From contig QXCR01000273.1 of assembly GCA_004380135.1 (NCBI GenBank), positions 1 to 25,610 on the forward strand: a stretch of 25,610 nucleotides of DNA. Reading direction: 5' to 3'. Every line of letters starts with the position of its first letter. Within the stretch, counting starts at the first letter, position 1. Shown in pieces: positions 8,970 to 18,023 of the stretch. The notes beneath the pieces are model-generated. The model saw nothing but the letters and a program-made list of their open reading frames with translations. It searched no databases and had not been told where the DNA came from. The DNA is from Stemphylium vesicarium (taxonomy: Eukaryota; Ascomycota; Dothideomycetes; Pleosporales; Pleosporaceae). Both the position numbers and the translations under genes were made by a program.

Positions 8970-9418
8970 ATGCCACCACAACGACGTCCTCTATCGCCTC
9001 AAAAAGAAGGCAGAGTTCTTCTAGCCTCTCGTGCGCTTCAAGAAAAACGCGTAACAAGCCAGCGTCAGGCTGCTTTGTTGTTTAACGCTCCGCGAACGAC
9101 GCTCCAACGCCGCCTCCGCGGTACCCAGCCACGATTAGAGACAGTCTCTGTCAATCGCAAGCTATTAGCTACTAAGGAGCAGTCTCTTGTAGACTGGATT
9201 CTAGACCTTGATCGACGAGGATTTCCACCCCAGGTCATCGACGTACGACGAATGGCAGACGCTCTACTCGCCGCGCGCGGCCAAGATCCACCTCCACAGC
9301 CTGTAGGCAAGTGCTGGGTGTCGCGCTTCGTCAACAGTCAGCCCGAGCTCCAGACTAAGTGGAATAGGAAGTTCCATAGTCAGCCCGCTCGCTGTGAGGA
9401 TCCTGTCGCGATCGCAGC
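8970..9418 (+). pseudogene. Truncated Fot1/pogo-type transposase, N-terminal HTH half only
   Basis: From ATG 8970 the frame encodes PQRRPLSPQKEGRVLLASRA, then a psq-like HTH (QRQAALLFNAPRTTLQRRL), a CENP-B-type HTH, and the segment PVGKCWVSRFVNSQPELQTK. It ends at RCEDPVAIAA, just where the DDE catalytic domain should begin. At that point a hAT-type miniature element starts (9419), and the sequence on its far side does not resume the transposase. Two GGGCCAC motifs upstream (about 8905-8935) look like subterminal repeats of this element's 5' end. The intact transposon at 6770-8900 is inserted just upstream. This copy cannot encode an active enzyme. Confidence 0.8.
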
Positions 9419-9794
9419 TAGGCTGGCAAATGGGTCTCCTCATCGGGAACTCAAATCCGCGATATCTCTATACATAATAACCCGATATAGACAATCGATA
9501 GCTTATTCCATAGCCTAAATCTACATCTAGATTTTGTATATAGAAAGTCTTTCTCTTAAGCTAATAACAAAAAGGTTATTAGCTAACCTACGTTGCTAAG
9601 AGTTGGGTCTCCACATTTTGCTCTGAACTAAGATATCTAGCTAGGTACTGTAGCTAGCTAGATGCTTTCTATATACAAAATACAGGCCTATATTTAGGCT
9701 ATAAAATAAGCTATTAATCATCTAAATTGGGTTAGAGCCTGTAGAGATATTGCAGCTTTTTAGATCCCGATGTGGAGACCCATTTACCAGCCTA
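9419..9794. mobile_element. hAT-type miniature foldback element (376 bp) without matching target duplication
   Basis: The ends are TAGGCTGGCAAATGGGTCTC on the left and, in reverse complement, TAGGCTGGTAAATGGGTCTC on the right, extending to about 30 bp of near-identity including CATCGGGA. The interior is also a long imperfect palindrome: TTTTGTATATAGAAAG at about 9533 pairs with CTTTCTATATACAAAA at about 9664. The termini match the element at 20220-20651, which does have an 8-bp hAT-style duplication. Here the 8 bases outside each end (ATCGCAGC and GGCGCGCA) differ. Confidence 0.82.
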
Positions 9795-10379
9795 GGCGCG
9801 CAACCTGCAGCTGCAGCAGCAGAGCCAGCCAGCGGCCTAGTGCGTGAATCGTGAGGATTTTGAGGATTGTGAGAATTGTAGGGGTCGTAATGTCGTAAGG
9901 ATCGTGGCGGGGATCGCGAGGGCGGAGGCTGAGGCTGGAGCCTGAAGGTTTGCTACGGGGTAACTCCCGCAGGCTGCAGCCAATCAACGCCACCGATCAC
10001 GCAGGCGCCGCTAACAGCTCAAACTTATCAACCTTTGAGTGTTGACTGGTAATAGAAAGTTGAGCAAATTGCGGAGTTGAAACATCATGCGGTGCGATTG
10101 TCTGTGCGGATGCTGTGTGACATAACTGTTATCGCTTATATTGCAGCCCGCCCTCGGGTCTTCTAACTCACCTTCCTACTCACTCATGCTACCATACATA
10201 TTTGCGTCATTTCAAGAGACTGCCGTCTCTGCCAGACAGTTCTTAAGTTGTTCTCAAAGTGTACTTTATAAGCAACAGATCAGCTCCCACAACTTGGAAA
10301 CGCGCTCGACCCCACACTTCCCGTAGAGGATCCATCGTGTACTTCACAACCCGTGTCAAAGAAATAGTCCACACGCCGC
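9795..10379. other. No gene recognised
   Basis: It begins with a CAG/CTGCAG-rich stretch and a GAGGATTTTGAGGATTGTGA-type imperfect repeat (about 9850-9880). Short frames at 9784-9993 (minus) and 10141-10326 (plus) have no domain or convincing codon pattern. I see no terminal repeats or RNA gene. Confidence 0.45.
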
Positions 10380-10790
10380 GAGAATGTATTTGCCAATCGA
10401 TGGAAAAGAGTGGAAACCAGAACTGACCGGAAACACTATCGTTTTGTCAACACGGTTGATGCCGCTTATAAAGAGTGTTGTATAATCGCTTTCTCAAGAT
10501 ATGAGGTTGATTCTACGAGAAAAGCCGTTCTTCAGTAGTTGGGTACGAGAACCGGAGAAGAGCGTGGTGACATTGATGCTCGCATTGAATTGTTCTTTGC
10601 GGACTCAAGGAAACCTGAAGCTGTATGGCTCCTCAAGTGTCCAGTCAAGGATCAGCAGGTAATCTGAATTATAGTATGAGTTCACACACGCTGAGCTAGA
10701 AGGAACAATTAGTATGCTTGGTGAAGCCATGGCGAAGAGAATAAAGAACCGCAACTGGACCAAGAATGGAAAGTAGTGACAATTGCTTAA
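10380..10790 (+). pseudogene. Decayed coding stretch of unknown function
   Basis: The plus frame from 10380 reads ENVFANRWKRVETRTDRKHY and continues coding-like to a single TAG at 10536-10538. It then goes on in the same frame with DARIELFFADSRKPEAVWLL to KDQQ, followed at 10658 by GTAATC, a possible splice donor, and a stop at 10665. A second coding-like piece, SMLGEAMAKRIKNRNWTKNG, ends in TAG at about 10776 and could be the next exon. I do not recognise the family. The in-frame stop, the lack of a start codon and the short length suggest a gene relic. The amino-acid mix is not low-complexity, which is why I report it. Confidence 0.4.
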
Positions 10791-11102
10791 ACGGATCGCA
10801 GCCGAGATGAGTAGCGATGGATCAAGGTTATCTACCTATAATTCCTGTCAAGCTCCTAGGACTCCTTTGGGCCCAGTCTAGGCTGGGGCCTAACAATTGT
10901 TATGAATTCCTGATATGAGATCCTAAAGATGAGGCAGTTGAGCCACCCACAATAATTACTATCACGAGATTTTGTGGTGGAGAGGTATATAGATGCTTGT
11001 GCTACTTAATCTTACTCAGAAGCTTGATGTTGCGGCCACGGCGGATACCTAATTGTTGGTAGAGCAGCTAGTGCGCCTCATGAAGACTCGATCTTCAGCT
11101 TT
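10791..11102. other. No gene recognised; 3' flank of the Ulp1-like gene
   Basis: This AT-rich stretch between the decayed coding piece and the 3' end of the minus-strand protease gene has no recognisable frame or terminal repeat. It contains a small palindrome, GGGCCCAGTCTAGGCTGGGCC-like, near 10869. Confidence 0.35.
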
Positions 11103-13418
11103 CTACTCCATGATCTCGACAGCACAGAATGCGTCCAGAGCGGCTCGGGCCGAGTGTAGGTCCGACACGATACTATCCCATTTGCACTTCTCCTTTTTAA
11201 GTGCTTCTCCATACGCTCTCGTTACTCGCCTAATGCGCTCAACTGCGGTATCATTTGCTGTGATTCTCAGCCTCAGCCGTTCAATCTTCGTCTCAAATGT
11301 GTGGCGCCCAGCGATATACGTAGCGTGAGCTTTAGCAAATGGACCAGCATTTGTTTCAATAACATGAGAACAAGTGCACACTCCCCCTTCGGCTACACAT
11401 AAAGTTTTTGCGCCTGGTAAAGAAATCTCAAGCAGCTTGAGGATCTGGTGTGCTTTTTCTGCTGAGAACTTGAGTGTTGTGTGCTCTAGTGCTGTTTCAA
11501 GGCGTGAGAATACAATCTCCAGATTGCCCGCATGAAATGACCAGTCCTTCAGCGACCGTGCATGATGTTCTTGCTTTGATACCATAGCTGTTACTGTCAG
11601 CTGCCGAAGAGGAGGTTCGACAACCATGTGCGGCAGGAATGGCGAATCGGTGGCAACCACCAGGGCAGCAAGTGCCTGTCTCCACAAGTGAGGATCGAGA
11701 CTGGTTGGTACAGTGGTGCCAGTAACGAGGCAATATACACAGGCCAAAACGTATACGCCGCATGATTTTGCGTCATTCTGCTGAGGGGTATGAGCTAGGG
11801 CATGGCGCCAGGCGCCGTCCTCCCATTGTACACCAAGTCGAAGCATGATGAACCGTGCCGGCACTGCCATGGTAGTATTGGCATTACGCACCGAGTCATA
11901 TTCAGATACGACACATTTATCGAAGTCAATGGCGAGGAGAACCCAGTGTCTTCTGGCCCGGTCATTGATGATGCTGAAGAAAATCCCTTCGGGATCTGTG
12001 GCCTGCTCTCGACCCAGCCTCGCCCACCTTTCCCAGTCGGTGGACGGATCAAGGTCTGGAACTTCGAAATATGTGAATTTTGGTGGAAGCGTAGGCCGTA
12101 GTATAGTGCTGAAATCGGCATGAGAGAGCCAACCACCATCGCGCGTGCCCTCAAGCCGCTCCTGGGCAGCGCGACAGATTTGATATTGATGATTGGATAT
12201 CGTAGTATTGGCTTGCAACAGCGATCGATCGTCTGGATCACCTTTGATATCATCCGCAAGCTTTGCTGGGGTAATCTCTGGAGATCTTAGTGTGCTTTCG
12301 TCGACATGTGCGACTTGTATGACGTGCTCGGGATTTTTTTCGGGTTTGAACATCGCTCTAGGCGCTAGGTCGTTCGCAGAAGAGCATTTCCTAGATATGA
12401 ATCCTTCGCAAGGCAGCACTTTGGGAGAAGTATGTTGGTTTGTTGTGAGCTGACCTTTTCCCAGCATTCCAGCAAAGTTTTGTTGGTTGGTAGTGACGTT
12501 CTTAATTGAGGATGCTTCCACGATCAACTCGGAAGTTTGTGGAGGTTCTCTTCCGCTGGCGTCAAATTCGTCAAGCCCCCCTTCATCGCTAGGTGCAGTA
12601 AAACCGAAAAAGTCACCATCATTTTCCTCGTACTTTGCATTATACGAAGCATAATGCCATGGCATTAGGGGGCTGTCGCTAGAAGGAGGGAAACCGTCGT
12701 GGGAAGGAACGAGATCGTCGCTGAAAGGGTCAGGAATGTCGTTGAGGGGGCTGTATGAGGTCCCGTTAGATTTTTTTGAGGCTCGGGGTTGCTCAATTTC
12801 ATCATAGGGATCTCTCAAAGAAAAAAATCGCGGTTTCTTCTGCGGAGGCGACGTAGCGACCTCGTCGCCCCCAGCATCGTCGACGAAATCACCCTTGTCG
12901 TCTTCATCTCCATCGTTGTCGTGGGCATCTGGTTCCGCACCTTTATAATCTTGTTGATCATTTACGATTTTGGATATGGCGGCATCACTGCGGTCGCGTT
13001 TTTGCTTGAATTTCTTGAAAACGAGGCCTAGAGAAGTCGTGGCGACCGTGACATCATTTGGGACCCATTCTCTGCCCAAGATTATTCCACGCTTAAAAGT
13101 GTTTGTCGAGGTTTTCCGACCAGTTTTCGCGAGTTGCAGTGCTTCCCATGTGTCTTGCCAGCTGACGGAGGCTGCATGCTTCGCCAGTTCAGCCAAATTG
13201 TGAACGAAGTCTCGGCTCATGAGCGGTGGGCAACCGAAGACGGATACGAGCCGTGGCACGGACAACTGCCAATTGCATGAGGCAAGGCGCTCGAAGTCAT
13301 TTCTGTTGCGCGAGAAGAGCGCGTGCGCGTGGACGATAATTGTTTGAGTATGTGGGTTCAGCCTGGTGACTGCGTCGTGCGCGGTACCTTTTCCCTTGGA
13401 ATAGTCGTTCCAGGTAGT
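11103..13418 (-). CDS. Ulp1/SENP-like (C48) cysteine protease-domain protein
   Basis: The open frame runs from just after an in-frame TAG (13421-13419) to 11103; its first ATG is at 13220. Numbered from the TTG at 13265, it has a conserved-looking N-terminal region (1-90), an acidic low-complexity linker (about 110-240) and a C48 peptidase domain (about 380-540). The domain carries the full catalytic set: His440 in RRHWVLLAIDFD, Asp457 in SEYDSV, Gln495/496 in TPQQND and Cys502 in DAKSCGVYVLA. A helical, probably coiled-coil C terminus (about 640-715) follows. Ulp1-type enzymes cleave SUMO or related ubiquitin-like proteins. In fungi, diverged members often sit in mobile or multicopy contexts, so the real substrate is unknown. 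The coding signal clearly continues upstream through the TAG to an ATG at 13514 (see that entry), so this copy may be a pseudogene. Confidence 0.8.
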   Translation of the reverse strand, partial: TTWNDYSKGKGTAHDAVTRLNPHTQTIIVHAHALFSRNRNDFERLASCNWQLSVPRLVSVFGCPPLMSRDFVHNLAELAKHAASVSWQDTWEALQLAKTGRKTSTNTFKRGIILGREWVPNDVTVATTSLGLVFKKFKQKRDRSDAAISKIVNDQQDYKGAEPDAHDNDGDEDDKGDFVDDAGGDEVATSPPQKKPRFFSLRDPYDEIEQPRASKKSNGTSYSPLNDIPDPFSDDLVPSHDGFPPSSDSPLMPWHYASYNAKYEENDGDFFGFTAPSDEGGLDEFDASGREPPQTSELIVEASSIKNVTTNQQNFAGMLGKGQLTTNQHTSPKVLPCEGFISRKCSSANDLAPRAMFKPEKNPEHVIQVAHVDESTLRSPEITPAKLADDIKGDPDDRSLLQANTTISNHQYQICRAAQERLEGTRDGGWLSHADFSTILRPTLPPKFTYFEVPDLDPSTDWERWARLGREQATDPEGIFFSIINDRARRHWVLLAIDFDKCVVSEYDSVRNANTTMAVPARFIMLRLGVQWEDGAWRHALAHTPQQNDAKSCGVYVLACVYCLVTGTTVPTSLDPHLWRQALAALVVATDSPFLPHMVVEPPLRQLTVTAMVSKQEHHARSLKDWSFHAGNLEIVFSRLETALEHTTLKFSAEKAHQILKLLEISLPGAKTLCVAEGGVCTCSHVIETNAGPFAKAHATYIAGRHTFETKIERLRLRITANDTAVERIRRVTRAYGEALKKEKCKWDSIVSDLHSARAALDAFCAVEIME

Positions 13419-13514
13419 CTACACCGTGAAGAAGACATTGCCGTCGGATATTCTGGTCGCAAGCCGATCCAGTTCCTCCCCCAGGGCGTCGGCGGACTCA
13501 ATGGGCTCCGCCAT
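13419..13514 (-). pseudogene. Cut-off 5' end of the Ulp1-like gene, ended by a TAG
   Basis: On the minus strand an ATG at 13514 starts MAEPIESADALGEELDRLAT and runs in frame to residue 31, where TAG (13421-13419) interrupts it. Without any shift the frame then continues TTWNDYSKGKGTAHDAVTRL and on into the protease ORF. The 83 codons before the TTG at 13265 are as protein-like as the rest. The full gene would be 803 codons (13514 to 11103). I found no GT-AG pair that removes the stop and keeps the frame, so a nonsense mutation or base error is the simplest reading. Confidence 0.68.
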
Positions 13515-14597
13515 GATCCCGAGGGCTGAATGAGTGCGTGGAAGTGGGTAAGTCCTAGTGATGCTTTCCTCGGATGTTGGGTTGTGCGCACCACGGCTAA
13601 GTTAGGTAGCCACGCAGTTTGGAGGGTGATCCGTGCACACAGTGACTGGCCAGACGCAGCGCGCACCGACCGGCAAGAGGTCTGTGAACACAGTGACTGA
13701 GCAGACGCAGTGCGCACAGCTCGGTCAGAAGTCGATGCACATTGCAACTGGCCAGACAAAGTCTTACGGTATAATTACTGCCGTGATCTGCACCTTTCTT
13801 TCCCGCCTCCACTTTGCTAAGAGGCTTTAATGTTTAAAACACCACGTAGCATACAGCAAAGACTTGATGCTTGCTATTATCAGGATAGATTTATCTCCCA
13901 TCGCTGTTCGCGTATTATCTACGCAACCATTCCACTTACTTCCTTGCAAAGGTTGTGGGCTGTGTCCTGCGGCCTCTATCTCTTAGCCGGTTCACTAGCA
14001 AGTGCAGCCTCACCCCTGCACACAATTGCAACACCGTTTCACTCAGCCCCTCCTTCCACGTGTAGTTGAGCGCTAGACGGTTAGGTGCTATCCAAGCCAC
14101 GGCGCTGTGGCACTGTTGGCGACTCATATGCATCTTCGAGGATGCTTACGCAATCACGGTCGCAGGTCATATAGGCGTTCTCGAAAGACCAGCCAGACCC
14201 CGTGACTTGCCGCGCGTTCCCGCGCACGGACATATCAGTATGGCAAATTGAGATTTCTCAGAATTGTGAGCAAAGTACAGCAACACAGCGTCTCTTGAAG
14301 CTTTTCAGTTATTTGTAATTGCCTATCGCAATATATCTTTTGGTGTTGTAGCTGTCGCGATGACCCGCCCCGTCGACTAGAACGGCCGCAAACTGGCTCC
14401 TACGACACTGCAAGCAGTCCTCAATCGCGTTGCAGTCGGAGTCAACGATACTCAAATATATTACCAGACTGGTGTTAATCCCAAGTTGTAACCACGTGAC
14501 CAGGGTCACATGATTTGCTATTGTAGCAGGCACTTACCTCTGAGCCGGAAGCTCCGGAAACAGAGATGACACACGACAACAGATAGCAATACAATAG
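13515..14597. other. No gene recognised; contains a 51-bp tandem repeat
   Basis: Next to the Ulp1-like gene lies a minisatellite (13638-13760). The remainder to about 14597 has several short frames on both strands without domains. The last part (about 14300-14600) may include the remnant of a retrotransposon left side, since the copia coding relic begins at once after it, but I could not find a matching LTR. Confidence 0.4.
13638..13760. repeat. 51-bp imperfect tandem repeat, about 2.4 units
   Basis: Units start at 13638, 13689 and 13740 with CACAGTGACTGGCCAGACGC, CACAGTGACTGAGCAGACGC and the diverged CATTGCAACTGGCCAGAC. The period of 51 is a multiple of three, and the plus frame reads VTGQTQRAPTG, VTEQTQCAQLG, ATGQTK. 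The repeat lies just upstream of the Ulp1-like gene's start. No host gene for it is apparent. Confidence 0.75.
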
Positions 14598-16553
14598 TTG
14601 ATCCGCAACCTCCAACTCGACACTGCTCACGCAGTTACACAATCTAATCGCGTCATCACATCACGAGACGTAAGGATAGATGAGAAAGTCCTGTACGACC
14701 CCCAACAACCTACAGCTCCTCTTGAACGTGATCAGTCACTATCTATTGTACTCAATGACATCGACATGGACGAGTCAGATGAGGACGTGCTTTTTAATGG
14801 AAGTAATACTGCTGAGCTTGTAGAAGCGTCAGCTGAATCGCAGAATCAAGAGACATTGCCTTCAAGCTTAAGAGAAGTCGCATCTCTGAGGGAGACGTCC
14901 ACACAGGATATATCCACAGGCGCATTTGTACGATGGCCCTACCCCACTCCAGTATCTTTCGGATCAGCTCCACGCCAAACAAGCACTACACGAGAATTAT
15001 CTAGAGCAGGGAGAGACACTAATACCTACGCAACTGCTCTCCAAAACTTGCGCACCAGTTCCGGAAGAAACATCCGACTGTCGCAAAGAGGACAAGATGC
15101 TGTCGATTCTTCCCACACACATGCTACGCAACGATACACAGAAAAGAGAGCACGACGCGAAGCTCATGCTGTGCGACTAGAGCGTGCTAGGCTCGGTCAG
15201 CAAGTCGCTCACGCCTTCGCAACAGCACAGTCTATTCGCACACACCGCAAAGACCTATTGCCGCCACCAGACTTCTGGCATCAGCTAAAGCGACATCCTG
15301 AAGGCAAGGGATTTCGGCATGCTGCAGACGCCGAACTTGCATCGCTCCAAGAAAAGAACACGTTTGAGCTAGTGGATCATCCAAACGACAAGCAAGTACT
15401 ACCACTTAAACGGGTGTTCACATACAAGTTCGACGACGCCGGCTATCTTGTTCGTTACAAAGCGCGAATCTGCGTGAGAGGCGATCTACAACATTAAGTC
15501 ACTAATGACATATATGCAGCAACTGGCGCATATCGCAGCTTTCGTGTGCTAATGGCTCTTGTCTGCGCATTCGGGCTTCTTTGTCATCAAATCGACTCTA
15601 AGAATGCCTTCACCAACGCAGACATGGACGAGGAGATATATACCACTTGTCCGCCTGGCTACCGCCAGTCAGGAAAGGTCTGGAAGCTGCGGAAGGCGCT
15701 GTATGGACTGCGCAGATCACCAAAACTATGGTTCAACGAGCTTGTATCGTTATTTAAGGGTCTGGGATTTGATCATTGCCCATATGAGCCATACATGCTC
15801 ATCAACAAGCAAACGGAACTCATCCTATTTCTCTACGTCGACGATCTACTCGTCATTGCATGACCAGAATGTATCCACTCCATCAAAGACTTCAAGCTAA
15901 AACTGAACAGCAGGTACTGGATTAAAGATTTGGGTCAGGCAATCTCCTTTCTCAACATCACTATCCACCGCAACACCAGAGTCAAGAAGCTCTAGACCAG
16001 CCAACACGGGTACATTAAGAAGATCTTTACCAAGTTCGGCATAGACGACTCTGAAAGAACGGCTACAACGCCTCTCCTCTCGTCATATCGTCCTCAGCAA
16101 TACGAAGGGCAAACAACACTTCACCAAATCACAGAGATGCAAGAAAAAGTAGGCTCGATCCTGTACGCAGGAGTCGTATCACGACCTGATGTGTCTTTTG
16201 CAGCCAGCCAGTTAAGTCAGTTCACTACGAACCCTTCACCAGAGCACCTGCGTTACGCGAACCGAGTTCTCGCATATCTCCAGGCCACGAAGTACTATGC
16301 CATCGAGTTCTTGGGCTCGGGGGAAAATACCACTAAAGTAGAGACACGCAATGAAGAGGTGTTTCAGCTGTCAAGCGACGCATCGTTCGCGGATGATCCA
16401 GAGACTCGAGATCCACGCAGGGCTACCTCATAAAGCTGTTCAAGGGACAGATTGTGTGGCAGTCGTCTAAATAGAAGACTAATTATAACCACGTTAACAA
16501 CTAAAGCTGAGCTACTCTCGCTGTCACACACAATGATGGAGACAATAGGTCTG
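14598..16553 (+). pseudogene. Ty1/copia retrotransposon pol relic (integrase tail, RT, RNase H)
   Basis: One plus frame from 14598 carries the end of a copia integrase (SRDVRIDEKVLYDP), a linker, then the RVT_2 reverse transcriptase: NTFELVDHPNDKQVLPLKRV, DSKNAFTNADMDEEIYTTCP, KALYGLRRSPKLWF and the catalytic FLYVDDLLVIA. The connection/RNase H part follows, with VGSILYAGVVSRPDVSFAAS and SSDASFADDPETR. In-frame stops occur at 15495 (TAA), 15861 (TGA) and 15993 (TAG), with a frameshift near 16415. The TGA and TAG are consistent with C-to-T changes. The RNase H end (TTKAELLSLSHTMMETIG, after further shifts) is cut at 16554 by a family-A miniature element. Gag, the integrase core and both LTRs are absent, so it is dead. 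Confidence 0.88.
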
Positions 16554-16835
16554 TACACTTTCATGCACTTGCAGCTTCCGGTTTCTGTATGCAGGCGACT
16601 TTAGGTCCTATGCTAAGCCTTTCTCGTTTAGTCGTAACCTTACCTCAATAGTGCTAGCTTTCGTTGGCATTGCCATGAGTCAATCTTCTGCTCGATGCTC
16701 GAACCAATCAAATTGAAATATCTACAGAGTCTAAGCCTTTTCAGAGCAAGCGTACACTGGACGAATCGATGCCCTGTGCGCGATGACAACTGAGCCGCGT
16801 GTGCAAAGCGGAAGCTGCAGGTGCACGAGAGTGTA
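16554..16835 (+). mobile_element. Family-A miniature foldback element, copy 1 (282 bp)
   Basis: Ends are TACACTTTCATGCACTTGCA at the left and, in reverse complement, TACACTCTCGTGCACCTGCA at the right, continuing AGCTTCCG on both arms. It interrupts the RNase H part of the copia relic. It is followed by ATCGCTAATTACTGTA, part of a longer outer terminal sequence also found beside copies 4 and 5. The 282-bp core length is the same in copies 1 and 4, and in copy 3 after removing its inserted element. Confidence 0.85.
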
Positions 16836-16901
16836 ATCGCTAATTACTGTATTGCCTTTTGTTAGTAGCACTAGGAAAAATGGGAGAATCGTGATGTATT
16901 A

Positions 16902-17043
16902 AGGTCCCTCCCTATGTGACGGAAAACCCGGTGTGCCGGAACTGACCAATTAGATCGCAAGATTTTGGCGGAAGTCTGCAATTTAAGCGATCTGATTGGT
17001 CAGTTCCGGCACACCGGGTTTTCCGTCACATAGGGAGGGACTT
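16902..17043. mobile_element. Family-B 142-bp foldback element, copy B1
   Basis: TA flanks both ends (16900-16901 and 17044-17045). The two 57-bp arms start AGGTCCCTCCCTATGTGACG and its counterpart, and differ at only two positions, leaving a 28-nt loop. RNA from either strand would form a nearly perfect hairpin. There is no coding capacity. The TA duplication points to mobilisation by a Tc1/mariner-type transposase. Confidence 0.9.
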
Positions 17044-17045
17044 TA

Positions 17046-17314
17046 GTGCTCCGAGAGTGAGAGTCTATATACATGAAGTCACGCGCTAAGCCTCTATGGA
17101 ACTAGCGCGAGAGTGAGGTGAGGTGAATCGCGCCTCGGGCAGAAAACCTGAGGGCCATGGCTGACACCTTTGAACAAAGTTGTCGTTTTGCGCGGCTGCA
17201 GGTAGCGAGATCGCTGACACTAATTTTGCTTACACTGGCTATGCTTACCGTGAGAGCGCTTACGACGAGAACGCCTATGGCTCTGGGCAGGTAGATCTCA
17301 TGAGGCTTCGTGTC
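17046..17314. other. No gene recognised
   Basis: This 269-bp stretch between B1 and family-A copy 2 contains a run of codon-like repeats reading FAYTGYAYRESAYDENAYGS in the plus frame, but no start, domain or extension supports a gene. Confidence 0.35.
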
Positions 17315-17495
17315 TACACTCTCATGCACTTGCAGCTTCCGCTTTGCATACGCGGCTCAGTTGCCATCCCACACGCGATATCGATTCGCCCAGTATACGC
17401 TTGCTCAGACAAGACTTTGACTCTGTAGATATCTCACTTTGATTGGTCAGAGTATCGAGGACATAATTGGCCCGCTGCATTGCTGAGAAGCGCTA

Positions 17496-17637
17496 AAGTC
17501 CCTCCCTATGTGACGGAATACCCGTTGTGCCGGAACTGACCAATTCGATCGCAAAATTTTGGCAGAAGTCTGCGATTCAAGCGATCGAATTGGTTAATTC
17601 CGGCACATAGGGTTTTCCGGCACACAGGGAGGGACCT
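17496..17637. mobile_element. Family-B 142-bp foldback element, copy B2
   Basis: It is flanked by TA at 17494-17495 and 17638-17639. It begins AAGTCCCTCCCTATGTGACG and its inner arm has CCGGAACTGACCAATTCGAT, clearly related to B1 but with more arm mismatches. It is nested in family-A copy 2 and separated from B3 by TA-GTAC-TA. Confidence 0.88.
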
Positions 17638-17645
17638 TAGTACTA

Positions 17646-17787
17646 AGGTCCCTCCCTGTGTCACGGAAAACCCTATGTGCCGGAAACAGCCAATGAGAGG
17701 ACACGAATAGCATCTTTCCCGACACGATGATGTATCTGGTTGGCTGATTCCGTCACACAGGGTTTTCCGGCACACGAGGAGGGACCT
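17646..17787. mobile_element. Family-B 142-bp foldback element, copy B3 (second subtype)
   Basis: It is flanked by TA at 17644-17645 and 17788-17789. It starts AGGTCCCTCCCTGTGTCACG and ends GAGGAGGGACCT. The outer arms match B1 and B2, but the inner arm CAGCCAATGAGAGGACACGA and the loop are different, defining a second subtype. The length is again exactly 142 bp. Confidence 0.88.
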
Positions 17788-17789
17788 TA

Positions 17790-17923
17790 TTTGTTGAGAA
17801 GAGTGAATGGTCCACCGATACCCCTCACGTGATCGCGCGTAGTTAGCTCCTTGGCAGCCTCTGAGAGCCTGTAAGGCTCTCACGCGCCTTCCAATACAAC
17901 GCATGCCATTCACATTTTTCCAT
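17790..17923. repeat. 134-bp unclassified insert with 8-bp inverted ends
   Basis: Within family-A copy 2, after B3, lies sequence absent from other A copies. GTGAATGG at 17803 is mirrored by CCATTCAC ending at 17913, and inside is a strong small hairpin, GAGAGCCTGTAAGGCTCTC (about 17863-17881). It may be a third miniature element or captured flank DNA. Confidence 0.4.
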
Positions 17924-18023
17924 CACTATTTAGGTAAGACCACTATTAAACGAAAGAGGGTTAGCCTAGGGTCAAAAGTTGCCTGCTAACAAAAACCGGA
18001 AGCTGCAAATGCATGAGAGTGTA

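Larger units (their letters stand above)
17315..18023 (-). mobile_element. Family-A element, copy 2, inverted and split by nested insertions
   Basis: The left part (17315 to about 17493, TACACTCTCATGCACTTGCA) and right part (about 17924-18023, ending GCATGAGAGTGTA) match the two parts of the other A copies in reverse orientation to copy 1. The last 100 bp have exactly the length seen in copy 3. The intervening 430 bp hold B2, B3 and a 134-bp segment. B2 sits where other A copies have TA in AGCTAGC. Confidence 0.8.

Noticed and set aside
11795..12259. 154-codon minus frame within the Ulp1-like gene
   Set aside because: It overlaps the protease frame on the same strand in another phase; the protease frame carries the catalytic motifs.
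13372..13427. Short intron removing the TAG in the Ulp1-like gene
   Set aside because: Candidate GT-AG pairs are either too short (30 nt) or shift the frame.
17506..17913. 135-codon minus frame through B2, B3 and the 134-bp insert
   Set aside because: Made almost entirely of miniature-element sequence; repetition of residues reflects the inverted arms.
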